A DNA stretch of 64,000 nt from Lycocorax pyrrhopterus obiensis (lineage: Eukaryota > Chordata > Aves > Passeriformes > Paradisaeidae): NCBI GenBank assembly GCA_014706295.1, contig JACSVZ010000014.1:71852424-71916423 (forward strand), read 5' to 3'. Each line of letters starts with the position of its first letter. Positions within the stretch are counted from its first letter, which is position 1. A model generated the notes under the pieces. The model saw only the letters and a program-made list of their open reading frames with translations, was not told the origin of the DNA and searched no databases. Both the position numbers and the translations under genes were made by a program. Shown piece by piece: positions 36,641 through 50,091 of this stretch.

Positions 36641-36715
36641 GTAGATAGATAGATAGATAGGTAGGTAGATAGATAGATAGATAGATAGATAGACAGATGG
36701 ACAGACAGACAGATA
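36641..36715. repeat. GATA tetranucleotide microsatellite
   Basis: A run of AGAT/GATA units with one GTAGGTAGAT interruption, grading into GACA units (GATGGACAGACAGACAGATA). Compound tetranucleotide repeats of this kind are often length-polymorphic. Confidence 0.95.
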
Positions 36716-39700
36716 TGGCAGTTTATTTTAGAACAATTTATTTGCAAAGGAAAGGAAATTTATTTGCAAATTACGCAGCCACTTTAGTTACTAACCATAG
36801 AAATATAGCAACAGAAAAGTATGAAGATATCACCTAAGAAAATATAAAAGGAGAAGAAAGAAAGGAGTGTACTGGAGTGCATCTATCCATACAGGAGTAT
36901 ATAGATAGTGGAAAGATCTCATCACCCTTGGATCCAATGTTGATGTCCTGTGGTCAAAGTGGGGAGCTTTGATATTTTGTGGCACCTTCTAAGATGTCAC
37001 TCTGCCTCTCACAGGGCTGTAGTCGGGCCAGTTATGCCCCATAAGAAGGGACGAAAACCTTCAGCCCTCCCTGTAGATGTCCTGATGCTTCCCCTGAGGG
37101 GTAGTTCTACACCTGAGGCTTATCAGGAGGACATTGGCATGAAAAAAAGCATTATCCCAGCTCAAAGGATCTATTTCTTATTGGCTTTTCCCCTTATCTG
37201 GCTCTAACGCCAGGTTTGTTGTTGTCATTCTGGTGGTGGTGGGTGCTCATCCCTCAGCCCCTGGGCTGTTCTTATGGAGAAGTTTCACCATCACACAGCC
37301 AAAAATTCCCCTCCTGCCCTTCAGCTGGGGGGTGCAAACCCGACCTCAGCAAAGCACCTGCTGCTTTGGCAAAGGACTGATTATTTGAGTCATTTACCAT
37401 TAATATTTCAGTCTCTCACAGGTAAAAGCACATGGAAACCTCCTGAGGTCACAAAGCGATCCTAAGTGTCTGTATATTTCGACCTCCAAGTATTTTAATT
37501 TTCAGCTATTTCAAAGTCCTTGGCAAATGTAGAATAACAAATATACATCATGCTAATGTAGGTAAAATAAATATAAAAGGCTTGATCTTCTAATGCATCC
37601 TTTCTGTGTCCTGGGAGGTTTTAGCAGTTTTGCTTGGGTTTTGCATACTCTGATCCAGCCAATTCATAGTAACTGCCTGTACTTCTTTACCAAAAAAACA
37701 CCCATATTTTTTTAGCAATGGGTTGAGTCAATCAACAAAATGTTGCTTTTGCTGCTCTCAGAAAACAGAGTGGTGCCTAATTGGTAACCTGGAGAGGTGT
37801 CTGCACAGAACTCCTGCTTGGACGCAATCAGATATGACAAAACCATCTACCTAATGGAAAAACTTGTGATTTTTTCTAAGAAATGGGAATCTGCTTTATC
37901 TTTCTGTGTGAGGGAAGAAGCTGTTAGGATTAAGACACCTCTCATTTTACAATAGTCAGGACTAATTTGCTGAAGTGATGAGAACAAGCCATTGCAAAGT
38001 CTCTTTGTTCCTTTTTCCTCGCACAGACTTTTTGCATGGTCCGTGCTCCATGATGATACCACACAATTTCATTTTAGCTGAGAGCCAGGAACAATTTTTT
38101 TAAGGCTAATCTGAGTTTCTACCATTTCCTGTGATCTGCAGATAACAGAAAGAAACAGTTTATTGAGCGTTTCTCCTTTTCTCCTTGGAAGGTCAGCACC
38201 ACTTTCTTTAAGGACTGCAGTGGGAATACCAGGGTAGGCTGTCAACATGGCGCTGCACAGAGCTCAAAAATAAATGCTTAAAAGAATAGACAATGAATAA
38301 CAAAATAAAGAAAATTTTAAAATATTCATAAACTCTTTCTCACTCAGTGCTCTGTCCTTACTGCCCATTCTATGGATGGATTTTGGTTAGAAAAAATCTT
38401 CCAAAGTTATTTTTTAAAGCAGGTACTCCACTTTTATGTCCGCATAATACAAAGCTTGCTACAGCATTTGCACACTTTCATAATTGCAGCCCATTTAAGT
38501 GGAAAAATTATTTCCATAAACAGTTTTCCAGACTCTAATTATCATCTTTTGATTAGTGTGTGTTATTACAATGTCAGCCTTTTCCAGAAAACGCTGAATA
38601 TTAACCCTTTTTGTGAATGTGCTGGAATTAATGGGTATTCTGTCTGTCGAGAGGCTGAAGTGTTGTCTCAGAAAAGTCCAGAGACAATACAGATATAAAG
38701 TCAATACCTTCTGGTAAAGAAAGAATATTGACAGCAAACTGTCACAGAGATGCTTAAATAATGTTGCCATGAGTCTTAAAGATGATATCAGATTTCAGTT
38801 TACAGTCCTAAAGGCAATGAAATTACTAAATGTAACTTTGTTGGTACGTAAATTCACAGAATATTTTCTGCTCTTTCTTTGGTAGTTATTTTCCCTTGGT
38901 GTGTCTGCAGGACAACAACATCGGGAGTCTCAGCTCAGGTGGAAAACAGGTGGATTTGGGTTGGTAAATCATAAAGCAACTTGTGGATAAACCTGCCAGT
39001 GAGAATCCTGGACTCAGAGGAATTTTAGTGTGAAAGAAGTTTATAAGTTACGTGGAAAAACCAAAAAAAAAAAGCTTTTATCGAGCCAAAGAGCAAAAGA
39101 AGTGACAGAGAAGTAAGTTTTAGCTTGCTGATATTACAAAGCAGGTGAGGAAAGGGGGCACAGATATCCCAGCCCCTCTCACCATTTAACCCTGCCCCAG
39201 CTCTGACCAGCCCCAACAGGAGCATCCTGTGGTGCTGCCCAAGGCTCCAAGCAGAGCAGAGGCTGAAAGCTGAACCCCCTTCTTCCCAACCTCTTGAAAA
39301 AGCTTTTATAAAACCACGGGAATGGCATTCTGCCAGCCAACGTATCTCAGCCTTATTCTGTGAATAATCTCCCAAAAAGGGCCTTTAAACCCCTGCCAGT
39401 CTGCCCCCAGGTCTTTGTGTTTTTCATCAGGTCTAAAGGCAGTCCCATACGCCAAAAAGAAATAACAGTTAATGCACAGACAAAAAAAAAGCCTTTAGGA
39501 ACTCACTGACCTTTTTTTTTCCCCCTTCATTCTGTGCATTCCTTAGTTCTTTTGTGGATTTATCCCTTAATAAACAGCACTGAACCTTTGTCACCACTGA
39601 ACATGCACCTACACAGCCTAATTACCTTTCTCTTTTGGAACCCATTCATTAACACTAGAGGGAAAGGTATGAAGTACAAAGAATATGTAAAATTGGTTTT

Positions 39701-40526
39701 GCAGTGTGTCACAGGCAGTTTAGTGTCAGAGACCTGCAAGCTTTTACAAGCTTCTGTGGAAAAGAAATAATTACAGGATGATGAATTTTTAGCAGAACAA
39801 GAGATATAATCTACAGAGTTATTTTGAAGGGAGAATATTTGAAGATCAAGGAGCTAATTCTTAATACCTTTTAAAGTAGGAAAGAATACCATTGTTTTTC
39901 TAAAATTTTGTTTTAATTATAATGCACAGTGCAGAAATTTATTTTTCTTTAGAAATAAAATAACAAATATAATTGAAAGTCATTTTCTAAGGAAAAAAAA
40001 TTAGAGAAAAGGAAAAGAAACTGTCAGCTAATATCTAAGTTATACTTTATCTGTGAAATCATTGCTTTCTGCCATGTCAGATCCACTTTGTTCATTATGA
40101 AATACTGTTAAAATAAGCTTATGTTCAGGATTTAAGATGGGGAGTACCTCATAGTGGAGACAAACACTGGTGCAGCAATGCATGAATCACCTCATGTGCT
40201 CCCTGCGCATTTTGCCAGCATCCATACCTTCAAAAAAATCAATATTTTGTCTTGGTAGCTACTAACACAGATTCTAACTACTTAAAACCACTTACACACC
40301 TCTTAAAACTGCTCTATGTACACCAGGACTTAACAAAGTGTCCTTCTGAAACCTACAGTCCACTCCAAACATTGTTTGTTCCAAATTTCTTCAGGTCAGA
40401 GGGTAAGAGAGTTGTCTTATCACTCAGGCCACACCAGAGAACTTACCAGTTTTCCCAAGTTGTTGATAATTTTAGAGAAGGGAGTATTCACTAACCTCAG
40501 TGAATATCTGAAAATTCTGGGGAAAA
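36716..40526. other. No gene recognised
   Basis: Sequence at 36880-37470 is GC-richer than average and unrecognised. 37.5-40.5 kb is AT-rich. Frames such as 36950-37207 (+) and 39025-39375 (-) show no domain or splice evidence. Confidence 0.4.
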
Positions 40527-40573
40527 ATAGATAGATAGATGGATAGATAGATAGAAAGACAGATAGATAGATA
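40527..40573. repeat. GATA tetranucleotide microsatellite (short)
   Basis: About eleven AGAT units with GGAT and AAGAC interruptions. The second GATA locus in the window. Confidence 0.9.
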
Positions 40574-43500
40574 AATATTAATTAAACCTACCTTAAAATG
40601 TTTAATCTGGCAAAAGGAAAACCACCCCAGGATTACAGGACTGTTATTTTGTCACTTAATTCACATAACAAGCTTTTTATACTGCATGTATAGCCAATGA
40701 AAAGAAGTGGCAATGTTGCGCAATACCATGACAATTATTGGTAAATTGTATAAAGCTGCTGATCAATTTGAGCCTGCACAGAGGCAGTAAAGCCCAAGTA
40801 GTGCATGTATTGTGGAAAAGTGAAAGAAAACGTAATGTTTTCATTGCTCAAGTACATACTGAACTCACTCCAAAGGGTAATATTTCTTATTTTGTCTTAT
40901 AATGCCATACAAAGTCTTAAAAAGTCAAAGAAAAGAGAAAAAAAAAAAGAAAAAATAAATAAAAAAGGAGAAAGATCTATACTATGATAAACTAAAGGAG
41001 TAAGACAAGAGTGGCACCAGCTAATTTGCTGGATCTTCTGGGTTTTTGGAAGGGGTCAAGGAAGTAAGACACAGCACACTTCAGAAAAAAAAAAGAAAAT
41101 GCTGGTTTATGACCTCCCAAAGAGTTCAGTGCTTAATTCCCTGATTCTTTTATTCAGTAGTCCAGAAAAAAAAAAAAAAAAAACGAAATAAAAATGTACC
41201 AAATCAAAGCTGACCCAAGTAGCTTTTACACTTTTATTATTCCGTACCTGGCAACACGCTCTGATTGCCTATTATTTCAGAGGGTTTTCACTCCCTGTAA
41301 ACGCACAGCTGGTGATTAGTATTGCCTAAACGAGATTTTTTTATCCCACAGATATGTTATTTACCTATTGCTGGCAGTGTGCATCGAGAACATCTCCTGT
41401 TTTTGGGGCTGGCTGCTGTTCTGTGCTCATGCAGGTGCAATTAAAACTGAGCATTCTCCATTACCGGCGCCGTGAATGGACAAAAGATCTGCCAGTGCCT
41501 GCAATTTGTCTTCATTTCCCAACACTGCTAAAGAGCCTGTACAGTTAAATATTTAACCACACTATGACTTCCAGAATTGTGTAGGGGAGGGAGGGGAAAA
41601 TTCATGCAGAGAGTGAGAGATTATTTCTTCATGAGTCGTGCTCAAAACAAGCTGCTTTCTGTGCTGCGCTTGTCAGCTCTGTCACGTTGCTTTTTGGCTG
41701 TTGGGTTTCACAATTTTCAAGCCACGTTATTTATTGGATTTATAAACCAGCTGCCCTGTATCTGCCTGATACCATGATATCTCGCTGCCTTTGGGCCGTG
41801 TATCACTGCCAGGAGGCGCAGCACTGACACACACGTGTTCCCGAACATAAATATGTGTGCCCACTTGTCTGCTGCAGTGGTGTGTGCTGCCCTGCTTTAT
41901 GCCTCTTCCTGGCACAAAGGAATGCATTAGTGTAGCGTCTAAACCAACATTTCTTCCAAATTGTTCACCTTCAAGGAGCAGACAAGAATTTCTGTTTGTT
42001 TCTGCAAGCTTCCTTCAGTCTGATGGACAGTTCTCATTTGGGGATAATCTCTGGGATCTCTCTTTACTCCTTTCTTTTTAAGTCCTGAAAGAGAGGGAGA
42101 TTATTTCAGGAATTTGCAGTCAACAGATGGCAGGGGAAACCGAAACAGAGGGAGGGTGAAGTGATCAGAGAAGGAACACAGAGCTCTTTGTTAAAATGCA
42201 GTTGTAACAGAACTCACCTTGGAATGCTGCATCTCTTTATTCAGTACAGTAACAATTTTACTGTGAGTTATTTGCTTTGGGCCAGAGGATGGGCTGGACG
42301 AACTCCAGGAGTTTATTCTGGATCTTTGAACTGCCTCACACCATTGCACCGTGTTGCACTACACCACTCAGGACTCTCTGCATCACCCTTTTATACAATT
42401 AAAGAGAGATGAAGAGACCAGAGGCTGACGGGTAAATTTCCCAGCTTTGTTCAGGATTTCAATGACTTTTGAAATTTTAGGTATTTTGTGCACAAGAACT
42501 ATGACCTGAAATGCAGGGATTTACTTTCAAAAAAAAGAAACTTCATATACAATGAAATCTTTTAGCAGATTGCTGTCAAGGCAGTAAAAAGTGTATAAAG
42601 GTGGTATTAGGTGGCAATGTTTATCAGTCACAAAGATCTGTAGAAAGCATCAATTATAAAGCAAGTGTGAGTATGAAAAGTATAAATAATAAAAATAATA
42701 GTAATAGTAATAATAATAGTTATTGAGGGGTTTTCATGGTTTTTTTTTTCAAATGTTAAGAAGAAAACTGATAGTCAATACGATGATCTGAGCTTGGTGG
42801 TGGGAAGGGAATGAAGAAAGGGAGTCTGTAGAAAAAGGAGAACGTTTTGCCATTTTTCTGCTTGCCCCTTTTCCCAGCAAGAATTACTTTCTCTGCATTG
42901 TGGAAGTACCAAAAAGCTGAATACAGCTCCAGAACTTTGCTGGTAATTTTTCCACATGTGCAGTAATAGACAACAAAGTGAATGGGCTGCTGGTAGAAGA
43001 ATTTGAGACATCCAGTTGAATGAACACAGTTTGATGAAATATTTTGCTAGAGTGAAAAGTAAGGAGGAACGAGGGCTGGATCCTACAAAAACAAGACTCT
43101 GTTGGAGATGGAGTGGCTTGTGGGCACTCCCAAACCTCCTGGCAGGGAAAATGGTTTGATACAGTAGAAAATTTAAAAGGTGATTATAGACAGTGGAAAA
43201 CCAGTGGAAATCAGCCTCAACTGAGGCAACGGAAGAGGTTTTATCTCAAAATTAGTGAAGGGTGACTACTGGCACCCAGCCTGCAGCCATTTCTCATCCC
43301 ATTTGATTTTGCTGCTCTGTCCTGGAGTTCTTGTTTCATCTTCTCTCATTTGGCTTTAGCTGAAGTTTCCCAGTCATTCAGCTTCTGTGGTGCTTAGCTG
43401 TTTACATAGCATGGATGAAAAAGACTAGAAACTAGTGTGGAAACACAACACAAAATCCATGGCAGAGCAACTGGGAGGCCATATTTCGGCATTTCTTTGT

Positions 43501-46404
43501 ACAGATACACTCAAATGTCCCCTAAACCCACAGTCTGGGAGATGTGCTGCATGCTGGACACCAGTACAAAACGCCTACAAATCCGATCTCAAAAATGAAA
43601 ATGTCACTTCTACCTTTTGGTAATTGGCCAGGAAATAGCCGTGCATTTATACACATTTTAGCTTTTTCTGAGTGCTTGTCAAGAAATTAATTTTTGCCCA
43701 GTTGCAAGCTTTTAACTTGAGTAATGCTCTTTGGTCAGGACAATTTTGGTTCTGTTTTTCCTTTGTGGATCACTCAGTACTGCTTACACTCCAAACCCTT
43801 GGTCTTCCTCCCCCCAGCTTCCCCTAATTACCACGCCAGCAAGAACAAAACCAATTTGTTTTGTTGCAAGCTCTGTGTGTGATTATTTTCTGTGGGCATG
43901 CGTGTGAGCTCAGCCAAGCTACAAAAACAGCTGATAAATGAGCCATTTATTTGATACACTAATAATCAGATTTATCAAAGGCCTGTGCATTGGCTGCACT
44001 ACAGATATATTAATCAGAAAGCTGGGGCTGAACTTCCTCAAGGTGACAACAAACGAGGGCCTTCCTGAAAGCCTATTTTCCTCTGTGCTAGGTATAATAC
44101 TTGGATAATTGTAATCTCTTGTGGGCAGCTTTTAAGCCACCTTGAAAAGACTTTATGTTTGCCTCAGATAAATTTTTTTTCAGGCACCATTCCGGCACTC
44201 TTTAGGCTTTTTCCAGCTGAGCGTTTTTCCAGACATGGGTGAAACTTTCTGAATCCCCTTGCCAGCATTTGTCCTCTTAACCTGCCATTTTTAAGAGGGA
44301 TGAGAAATTAACACAGGCTGCAAAAGGACGGATGTATTTGCATTAACCTTGCTTTGGTAGGTTTTTATTTTTGATACTCCCATGATCAAAAACCCTTCCC
44401 AAGTACTCTGAATTTTAAATGAACAGCATAGGTGGCTCCTTAGATGGAAACACTGATATTTTTTGCCCCTTCTCTGCAAATGGGATAGAGGGGCCTGTGG
44501 CTTCTGCTGTGGCACCAGGTATTGAAGTGACTCCTAAAAGGACTCTGAACTCCAAAGGAGCTCAGCACATTATCTGCCTTCCTAGTCATCAGGTTTTCTC
44601 TTCTTTTGTTTTGTGAATCTTGAAAATTTTCTGGTGGCTTGGGAAAGAAAGATATATCTTAATCCTTGTGAAGTAGAATAACCTTGCCTGTTTGGGTTTT
44701 TTTGGTTTTTTTCTTTTTTTTTTCTATTTCTATGTAAGAATCACTAAATAAACTGATAATTAAATATATGCATCAATTCAAATGTTGATCCTAATTTTGC
44801 CTTCTGTTGTCCTGTATGGGTATTTTTCTTAAATTTACTAATGTTGACCTGGAAATATACTATTTACTGAGTGCCTTGAAATATGTCTAGGGAAAAATCA
44901 AATACTATATGATAGGAAAACAATTTTTGTTATTTTACACAATCTCCAAACTAGTATGTGATTGATATGGGACCACCATCATACATTTAAAACAGAAAAT
45001 AACCTACTTATTTCATTTTCTGCCTGTAATACCTGCAATTTTTGTCTTTGTAGGAGGCAGTCTGATTTTCATTCCAGTAACGAGTTTTGAGTACTGACAG
45101 CAAATACGGAAATATGACTTTATGTTGCACTGAGAAAGCAGCCTTAAATTCTTCCTCTTTTTATGGGCTGTGTATCACCCTGGCTCATTCTGCTGCATAA
45201 ATTGAAGAGTTGAGGAAAAAGATTTCTCTCTGAAAAAACCCTCACACTTCAATACTTATGTACCAGAGCTCTGTAATGTGACACAACTCTTATTTAACCT
45301 CTCTAATATGATGCACCTACAGGAAGAATACATGCAGCTGAATTTATGAGGTGAAATATGGAGTTAAAGGGAATTGGGGTTTTTTTTCCAATAAGTGTCT
45401 TATGGCTTCTATTTCACAAAGTGGCAAAATATTTGTAAATTCAGGTGTGTGTTTGTCTTTATTCAGATAGAGATGCTAAAATTTGACCAGGAATTGAAGC
45501 TAACTTTAAAACATTCTAACCTTGATGCAAATGTGCAATTGCCAATGGAATGCAATATCTAATCACAGTCTTTCATAGCACATCATGCCATTCATAAATT
45601 ATCTTAAGAAAATGAAGGCACTACTTTTAGAGAATATATTGGACTACAATATAAATGAATAGTCATTAGGACCATATCCAAAAGAGCAAATTAAAGCCTA
45701 CTGCACAAGTGTGGGATGCGAGGCATGTCAGTCTGAAACTGTGGTCTCAAACCTTCACAGTCACTCCTTAACCTGTCAACACTTTGATAAGAAAGTTTCT
45801 CTGTAAGGCTGGGTTTCTGCTTTTTACTTGTGGTGCCCCTGTTTAACCTCTACCAAAGCTCCAGTGAAATCAGAAGTCCATCATTCAACTCTCTATAGTC
45901 CTGACTAGTAGTCACTTGTGTTTTATATTGGGCCTTGCTTCGGTTTTTAATGTGTTGATTTTTATCTGATTAATAAAAGCATTTTCCATCTTAATTTAGA
46001 GTTTGCAGCCAGACAAACTGAAGCATCGGAAGAGAAAAATATTGTCCAGGTCACCCAGAAAAACAGCAGCAGAATATGATGTACAACACTTGTTGTTGTC
46101 TGCTATACAGGAACATTTCTGCCCCTTGCACACAAATAAGGTACAATAATTTGACTGTTCCTACCACGGAGAGTGTAGCAGAGTATATTTCTGAGATGAG
46201 TGTGACAAGCGCAGCTCTGGAATGTCAAACTGCAGCTGACGAAAGCTTTATTTTCCTTTGCGTGTAACCTGTTTAAAGGTAGCTTTCTACAGAGCCTGTG
46301 TCTGAAGGGCAAAGTCTACACTTGAGCCAGCTCTCAAAACAGTTTGTTAGAAAACTAGTGAGCTGAAATATTGGTACCAGTGTGCTGTAATATCTGAACA
46401 AATG
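40574..46404. other. No gene recognised; candidate conserved noncoding stretches
   Basis: Holds a poly(A) run at 41166-41183 and a trinucleotide-like AATAAT/AGTAAT patch at 42686-42722. Two stretches (about 41205-41540 and 43915-44030) have motif-dense, non-repetitive sequence that might be conserved regulatory DNA. No coding exon recognised. Confidence 0.4.
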
Positions 46405-47010
46405 ACACAGATGGAGGCATGGAGAGCATCCTCAGCAGGTCTGCAGGTGACACCAATCTGAGGGTGCAGTGACACCCCTGAGGGACAGGATGGCATCCAG
46501 AGGGACCTGGGCATTCCCATGGGGATCTCATGAGGGTTAACCAGGCCAGGGGCTGCTGCTGCCCCTGGATCAGGGCAGCCCTGGGCTGGATCCAGGCTGG
46601 GGATGGGCAGATTGAAGCAGCCCTGGGAGAAGCCCTGGGGGTGCTCTGGGGGAGAGCTGGGACCCCAAATCCCCTGTGCTGGGACCCCAAACCCCCTGTG
46701 CTGGGCTGGAACCCCAAACCCCCTGTGCTGGATCCACAAACCCCCCTGTGCTGGGCTGGGATCCCAAACCCCCTGTGCTGGATCCCCAAAACCCCCTGTG
46801 CTGTGCTGGGACCCCAAACCCCTGTGCTGTGCTGGGATCCCAAACCCCTGTGCTGGGACCCCAAACCCCCTGTGCTGGGACCCCAAACCCCCTGTGCTGT
46901 GCTGGGACCCCAAACTCCCCCTGTGCTGGGCTGGGCCCCAGCGTAGGCAGCAGGGCAGGGGGGATTCTGCCCCTCTGCCCCCTCAGCTGAGACCCCACCT
47001 GCAGAGCTGG
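46405..47010 (+). mobile_element. CR1 LINE body fragment, split by a minisatellite
   Basis: Seen: CCTCAGCAGGTCTGCAGGTG, ACACCAATCTGAGGGTG, GATGGCATCCAGAGGGACCT, CTCATGAGGGTTAACCAGG and GATTGAAGCAGCCCTGGGAG match the region of CR1 near the end of its second open reading frame. This is upstream of the 3' tail seen in the other copies. After the minisatellite the CR1 resumes with GGCAGGGGGGATTCTGCCCC and GAGACCCCACCTGCAGAGCT, then stops near 47010. Several frame-disrupting changes make it non-functional. Open frames of up to 188 codons across it are repeat artefacts. Confidence 0.85.
46656..46935 (+). repeat. GC-rich minisatellite inside CR1, about 11 units
   Basis: About eleven tandem units of roughly 20-30 bases built on CTGTGCTGGGACCCCAAACC. 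Unit variants include CTGTGCTGGGCTGG, CTGTGCTGTGCTGG, GGATCCCAAAC and GGATCCACAAAC. It lies within a CR1 body whose sequence continues on both sides, so it expanded from a segment of the element. Proline- and glycine-rich frames through it are not genes. Confidence 0.95.
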
Positions 47011-50000
47011 TGAGATGATTAAATTGTTATGGGTGACCCGTTCCAAGAAGCAGTGCACTGTCTCCCACGGCTTGTGCAGCTCCAGCAACACGTCTGTGCA
47101 CTGAGGCTGGGCACACATTCACCAAAATTCACCCAGATCAAATGACTTCCTTGCTTCCTCAGATTTTTTTTTTTTTAAATCCTCCTGGTTTTGCTCTGAA
47201 GCTCTAAAATCTCATGCTGCAAGAAACACAAATGGCAGAAATGGCTGCAAGGCATTTTTTTTCAAAGTTAACATGCAATAAACTTTACGAGAAATCCAAG
47301 TATTGGCTAAAACTTTGTATTGCTTAGCTGGCGAATTAAGAAGTTGAATATAAAATATATATATATTTGAAAAGTTTCTTCTTCCCATAATTCAGCATCG
47401 TCCTTCAAACAACCTGACATGTAATCACAGAGAATTGTCATCGGTGACCGCACCTTAATATTTCAATTATTCTAACTGTGATAAGCTTCTGCATTGTAAA
47501 GCTCTGGAAGTACTTCATATTGTATTATTTAACTAACTGCACTTAAATCCTAAAATGGTCTACTTTAACCTCAATAATCAAAGAGATTCAAAGTTAATGT
47601 TGAGAATGAATGGTATGGAAGAACATAAAAAGATGATTTGAGCAAGCCAAGAAAATCTGCTTGAATTTTCATTTTTTTTTCCTGAATTGCTTTATTTAAT
47701 TTTGGTTTTAAATCAGACAGCAGGCAAAACTGCAAACCTAGGCAGCTGAAATACCCTGAAAAATATATATGCATATATTTAAATAAATAATACCACTAAA
47801 ACATAACTGCAAAATAAGTTCTAACTTGCACATTGCTCCTAGCTGTCATCCAGCAGTGTCTGTGTCATCTGAATAACGCGTTTTTGGTAGGCACATCTAG
47901 CAACAGGCTATGAACATGGCTTCAAAGCCAGATACTCACAGCACTCCCAAGCCCTGATGTTCCCCTGAGACAGTGCAACAGCTCTGGTCCAAAAGTTGCT
48001 TTGATATGCTCACTCTGGAATTGATGATTGGTCCAGACGGGTTTTGTGGAGAAAAATTACCTGATTTAGACCCCTGCCCTGTAAAGGAATTCAGGTCTTT
48101 CCACAGCAATGAACTGTGTCCATTACCTCTCAGCTGTGAGCATTTCCTCAGCTCTTTCTGCACAACCGCCCATGGCCAATCCCACAGCCCAGAAAAATTC
48201 CCATCCAGCCGTGGTCCTGATCCCAGCTGTATGGAAAGCAAAGGAGCCATAATTACTGCTGTAGTTTTGGCCTGTTTGCAAGAAAAGTACATGGGATCTG
48301 AAGCCTTGTTAGTTTGAAGGTGGTGACTGAGTTACATCCTAGTTAGACAGGAGATTTGTGACTCTTTAAAAATTTTATAATTAACTGTGTTTAATTAGTT
48401 AAGCAATGTTCAACTGTGTTATTTTAGCAGGTTTTGATTTAGATCTGTGTTGGCTGAGTGTCGGTAGAAATCCCTGAGAAATTACCTCACTGCACCTGCA
48501 GGAAGGGGCTCCATGGACCCACAACCCTTAGAGAACTCAAACAATAGCTGAGAACAAAATTCAATAAAGAATGGTTTAATGGTTACCATATAATTAGAGA
48601 TGAATTAGATGTCATAGAGCAAGAAAGAGATCTCGAGAGAGTTAAGGAGTCAAAGGCCAATACACCCCACAAAACGTGATTAATACATTGCAGCTGCAGT
48701 CAGGGAGCCACTTCACGGGTTTGCACACCCCAGAAAACTTAATGGTAATTGTCTAAGCAGGACAGCAAATTTAATAAACCACTGTTTAGCTGGATAAAGC
48801 CTGGGGTACCCATTAAACAAAGATAGAAGAGATGTGCTGGTAGTAATTAAAAGAAACAAAACACCTATACCATGATGCAAGACACTGGGCACACTTTTGG
48901 TAGTGTCTATGAAAAATCGTGGATGTTACAATGTAAATAAATGCCTGAAAATTGTTAGGTTTTTGAAAATGTCTGTGGTGAATAAATTCCCTATACGTTC
49001 CCAATTTTGACTCAAAATTGTTATTAGGAATGTTCATCCAATGGCTTTTCGCTGTGAGGTTTAAAACTCTTTGTGTCAGTGGGGAGAAGGAAAGGCCAGA
49101 CTGATGAGCTGAACACAGCTCGTAGCTGTGGGAAATACAGCGAAACCCTCAAAGATTGAGAGAAGAAGAAGCACTGACATGACGAGGTGAAGAAACCCCG
49201 GGAAAGAAAGCAGTGAGGGGAAGATCACAGCCCAAGGTGGAGATTTGGCCACACCATACCAAACTCCAGCAGAAATTAATCCCTGGCTGTGTGAGAGCCT
49301 TGACAGCAGAGATTTAGCGAGGAACTGCCCAGAGGGTGGTGGCTGCACTGCTGGTTTACCCAAGTCAGCCACAGCTCATCTCCACCTGGATTAGGAATCA
49401 GCAACTCTTCCATGCTCATGACTCATCTCCCAAGCCACTGAGCCTAATGAAAGACACCACGGAAAAAAGACAAGTATTTCTAAGGTTTGCAAAGTGAGCG
49501 TTAATTACCTTTTCTTTTTTCTTTTATTTTCTTTTTTTTTTTCGCTGTCCATTAGCTATAATTTGCATTCCCAATCTTCACAAATCCCATTATCTAGACC
49601 TTATTATCACTGTAATGATCTTGGCCATACACTTACCTTTCTTTTGTGCAAATTATCCTTCTGGGGGTTTTTTTGGGTTTGTTTTTTTTTTTTTTTTTTA
49701 TTTTATTTCTTTCTTCTGACCTCCTGAAAAAAGCTTTGAGAGCTTTTCTAAGATCTAGCTGTAAGAAAAATAGTGTTTCCTATATATATTGTTTGACAAA
49801 GGCTGAGTACTACATGACCTATAAAAATTTGACTTGAAGAACATAAATGACGTCACTGAAGGCAAAGGAAAAGTAATCCTTTTCTTAACTGCTTTTCTGG
49901 GCTGCAAGCAGCCTTCTTAGGATAGCTCTCAAGCAAAACTCTTTGCATTTTGGAGGTTACAACTTTCAGAGTGTCTCTACAGATAATTTAGCTGCAGCAG

Positions 50001-50091
50001 GAAGATCTGTGTTTGTTTTGTATAGTTGATATCAGAACAGGACACAATTTATTTCTGCTCTCCTCTGCTTGAAAGAGAAAGAAAAAGTGTG
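47011..50091. other. No gene recognised
   Basis: A run with open frames on both strands at about 47936-48317 was examined and not called. 48430-48830 is unrecognised and could be an old LTR-type element. 49076-49390 is GC-richer and unassigned. Homopolymer T run at 49682-49699. Confidence 0.4.

Noticed and set aside
46347..47118. Proline/glycine-rich frames of 100-188 codons, collagen-like at first sight
   Set aside because: They lie in a CR1 copy and its minisatellite. Both strands and several frames are open because the repeat unit lacks stops.
47936..48317. Frames of about 115 codons on both strands, considered as an exon
   Set aside because: No clear splice sites, no first-position G excess, and equal openness on the opposite strand argue for chance.
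49076..49390. Possible CR1 fragment (AACTGCCCAGAGGGTGGTGG)
   Set aside because: Only one short CR1-like phrase. Flanking CR1 order is absent.
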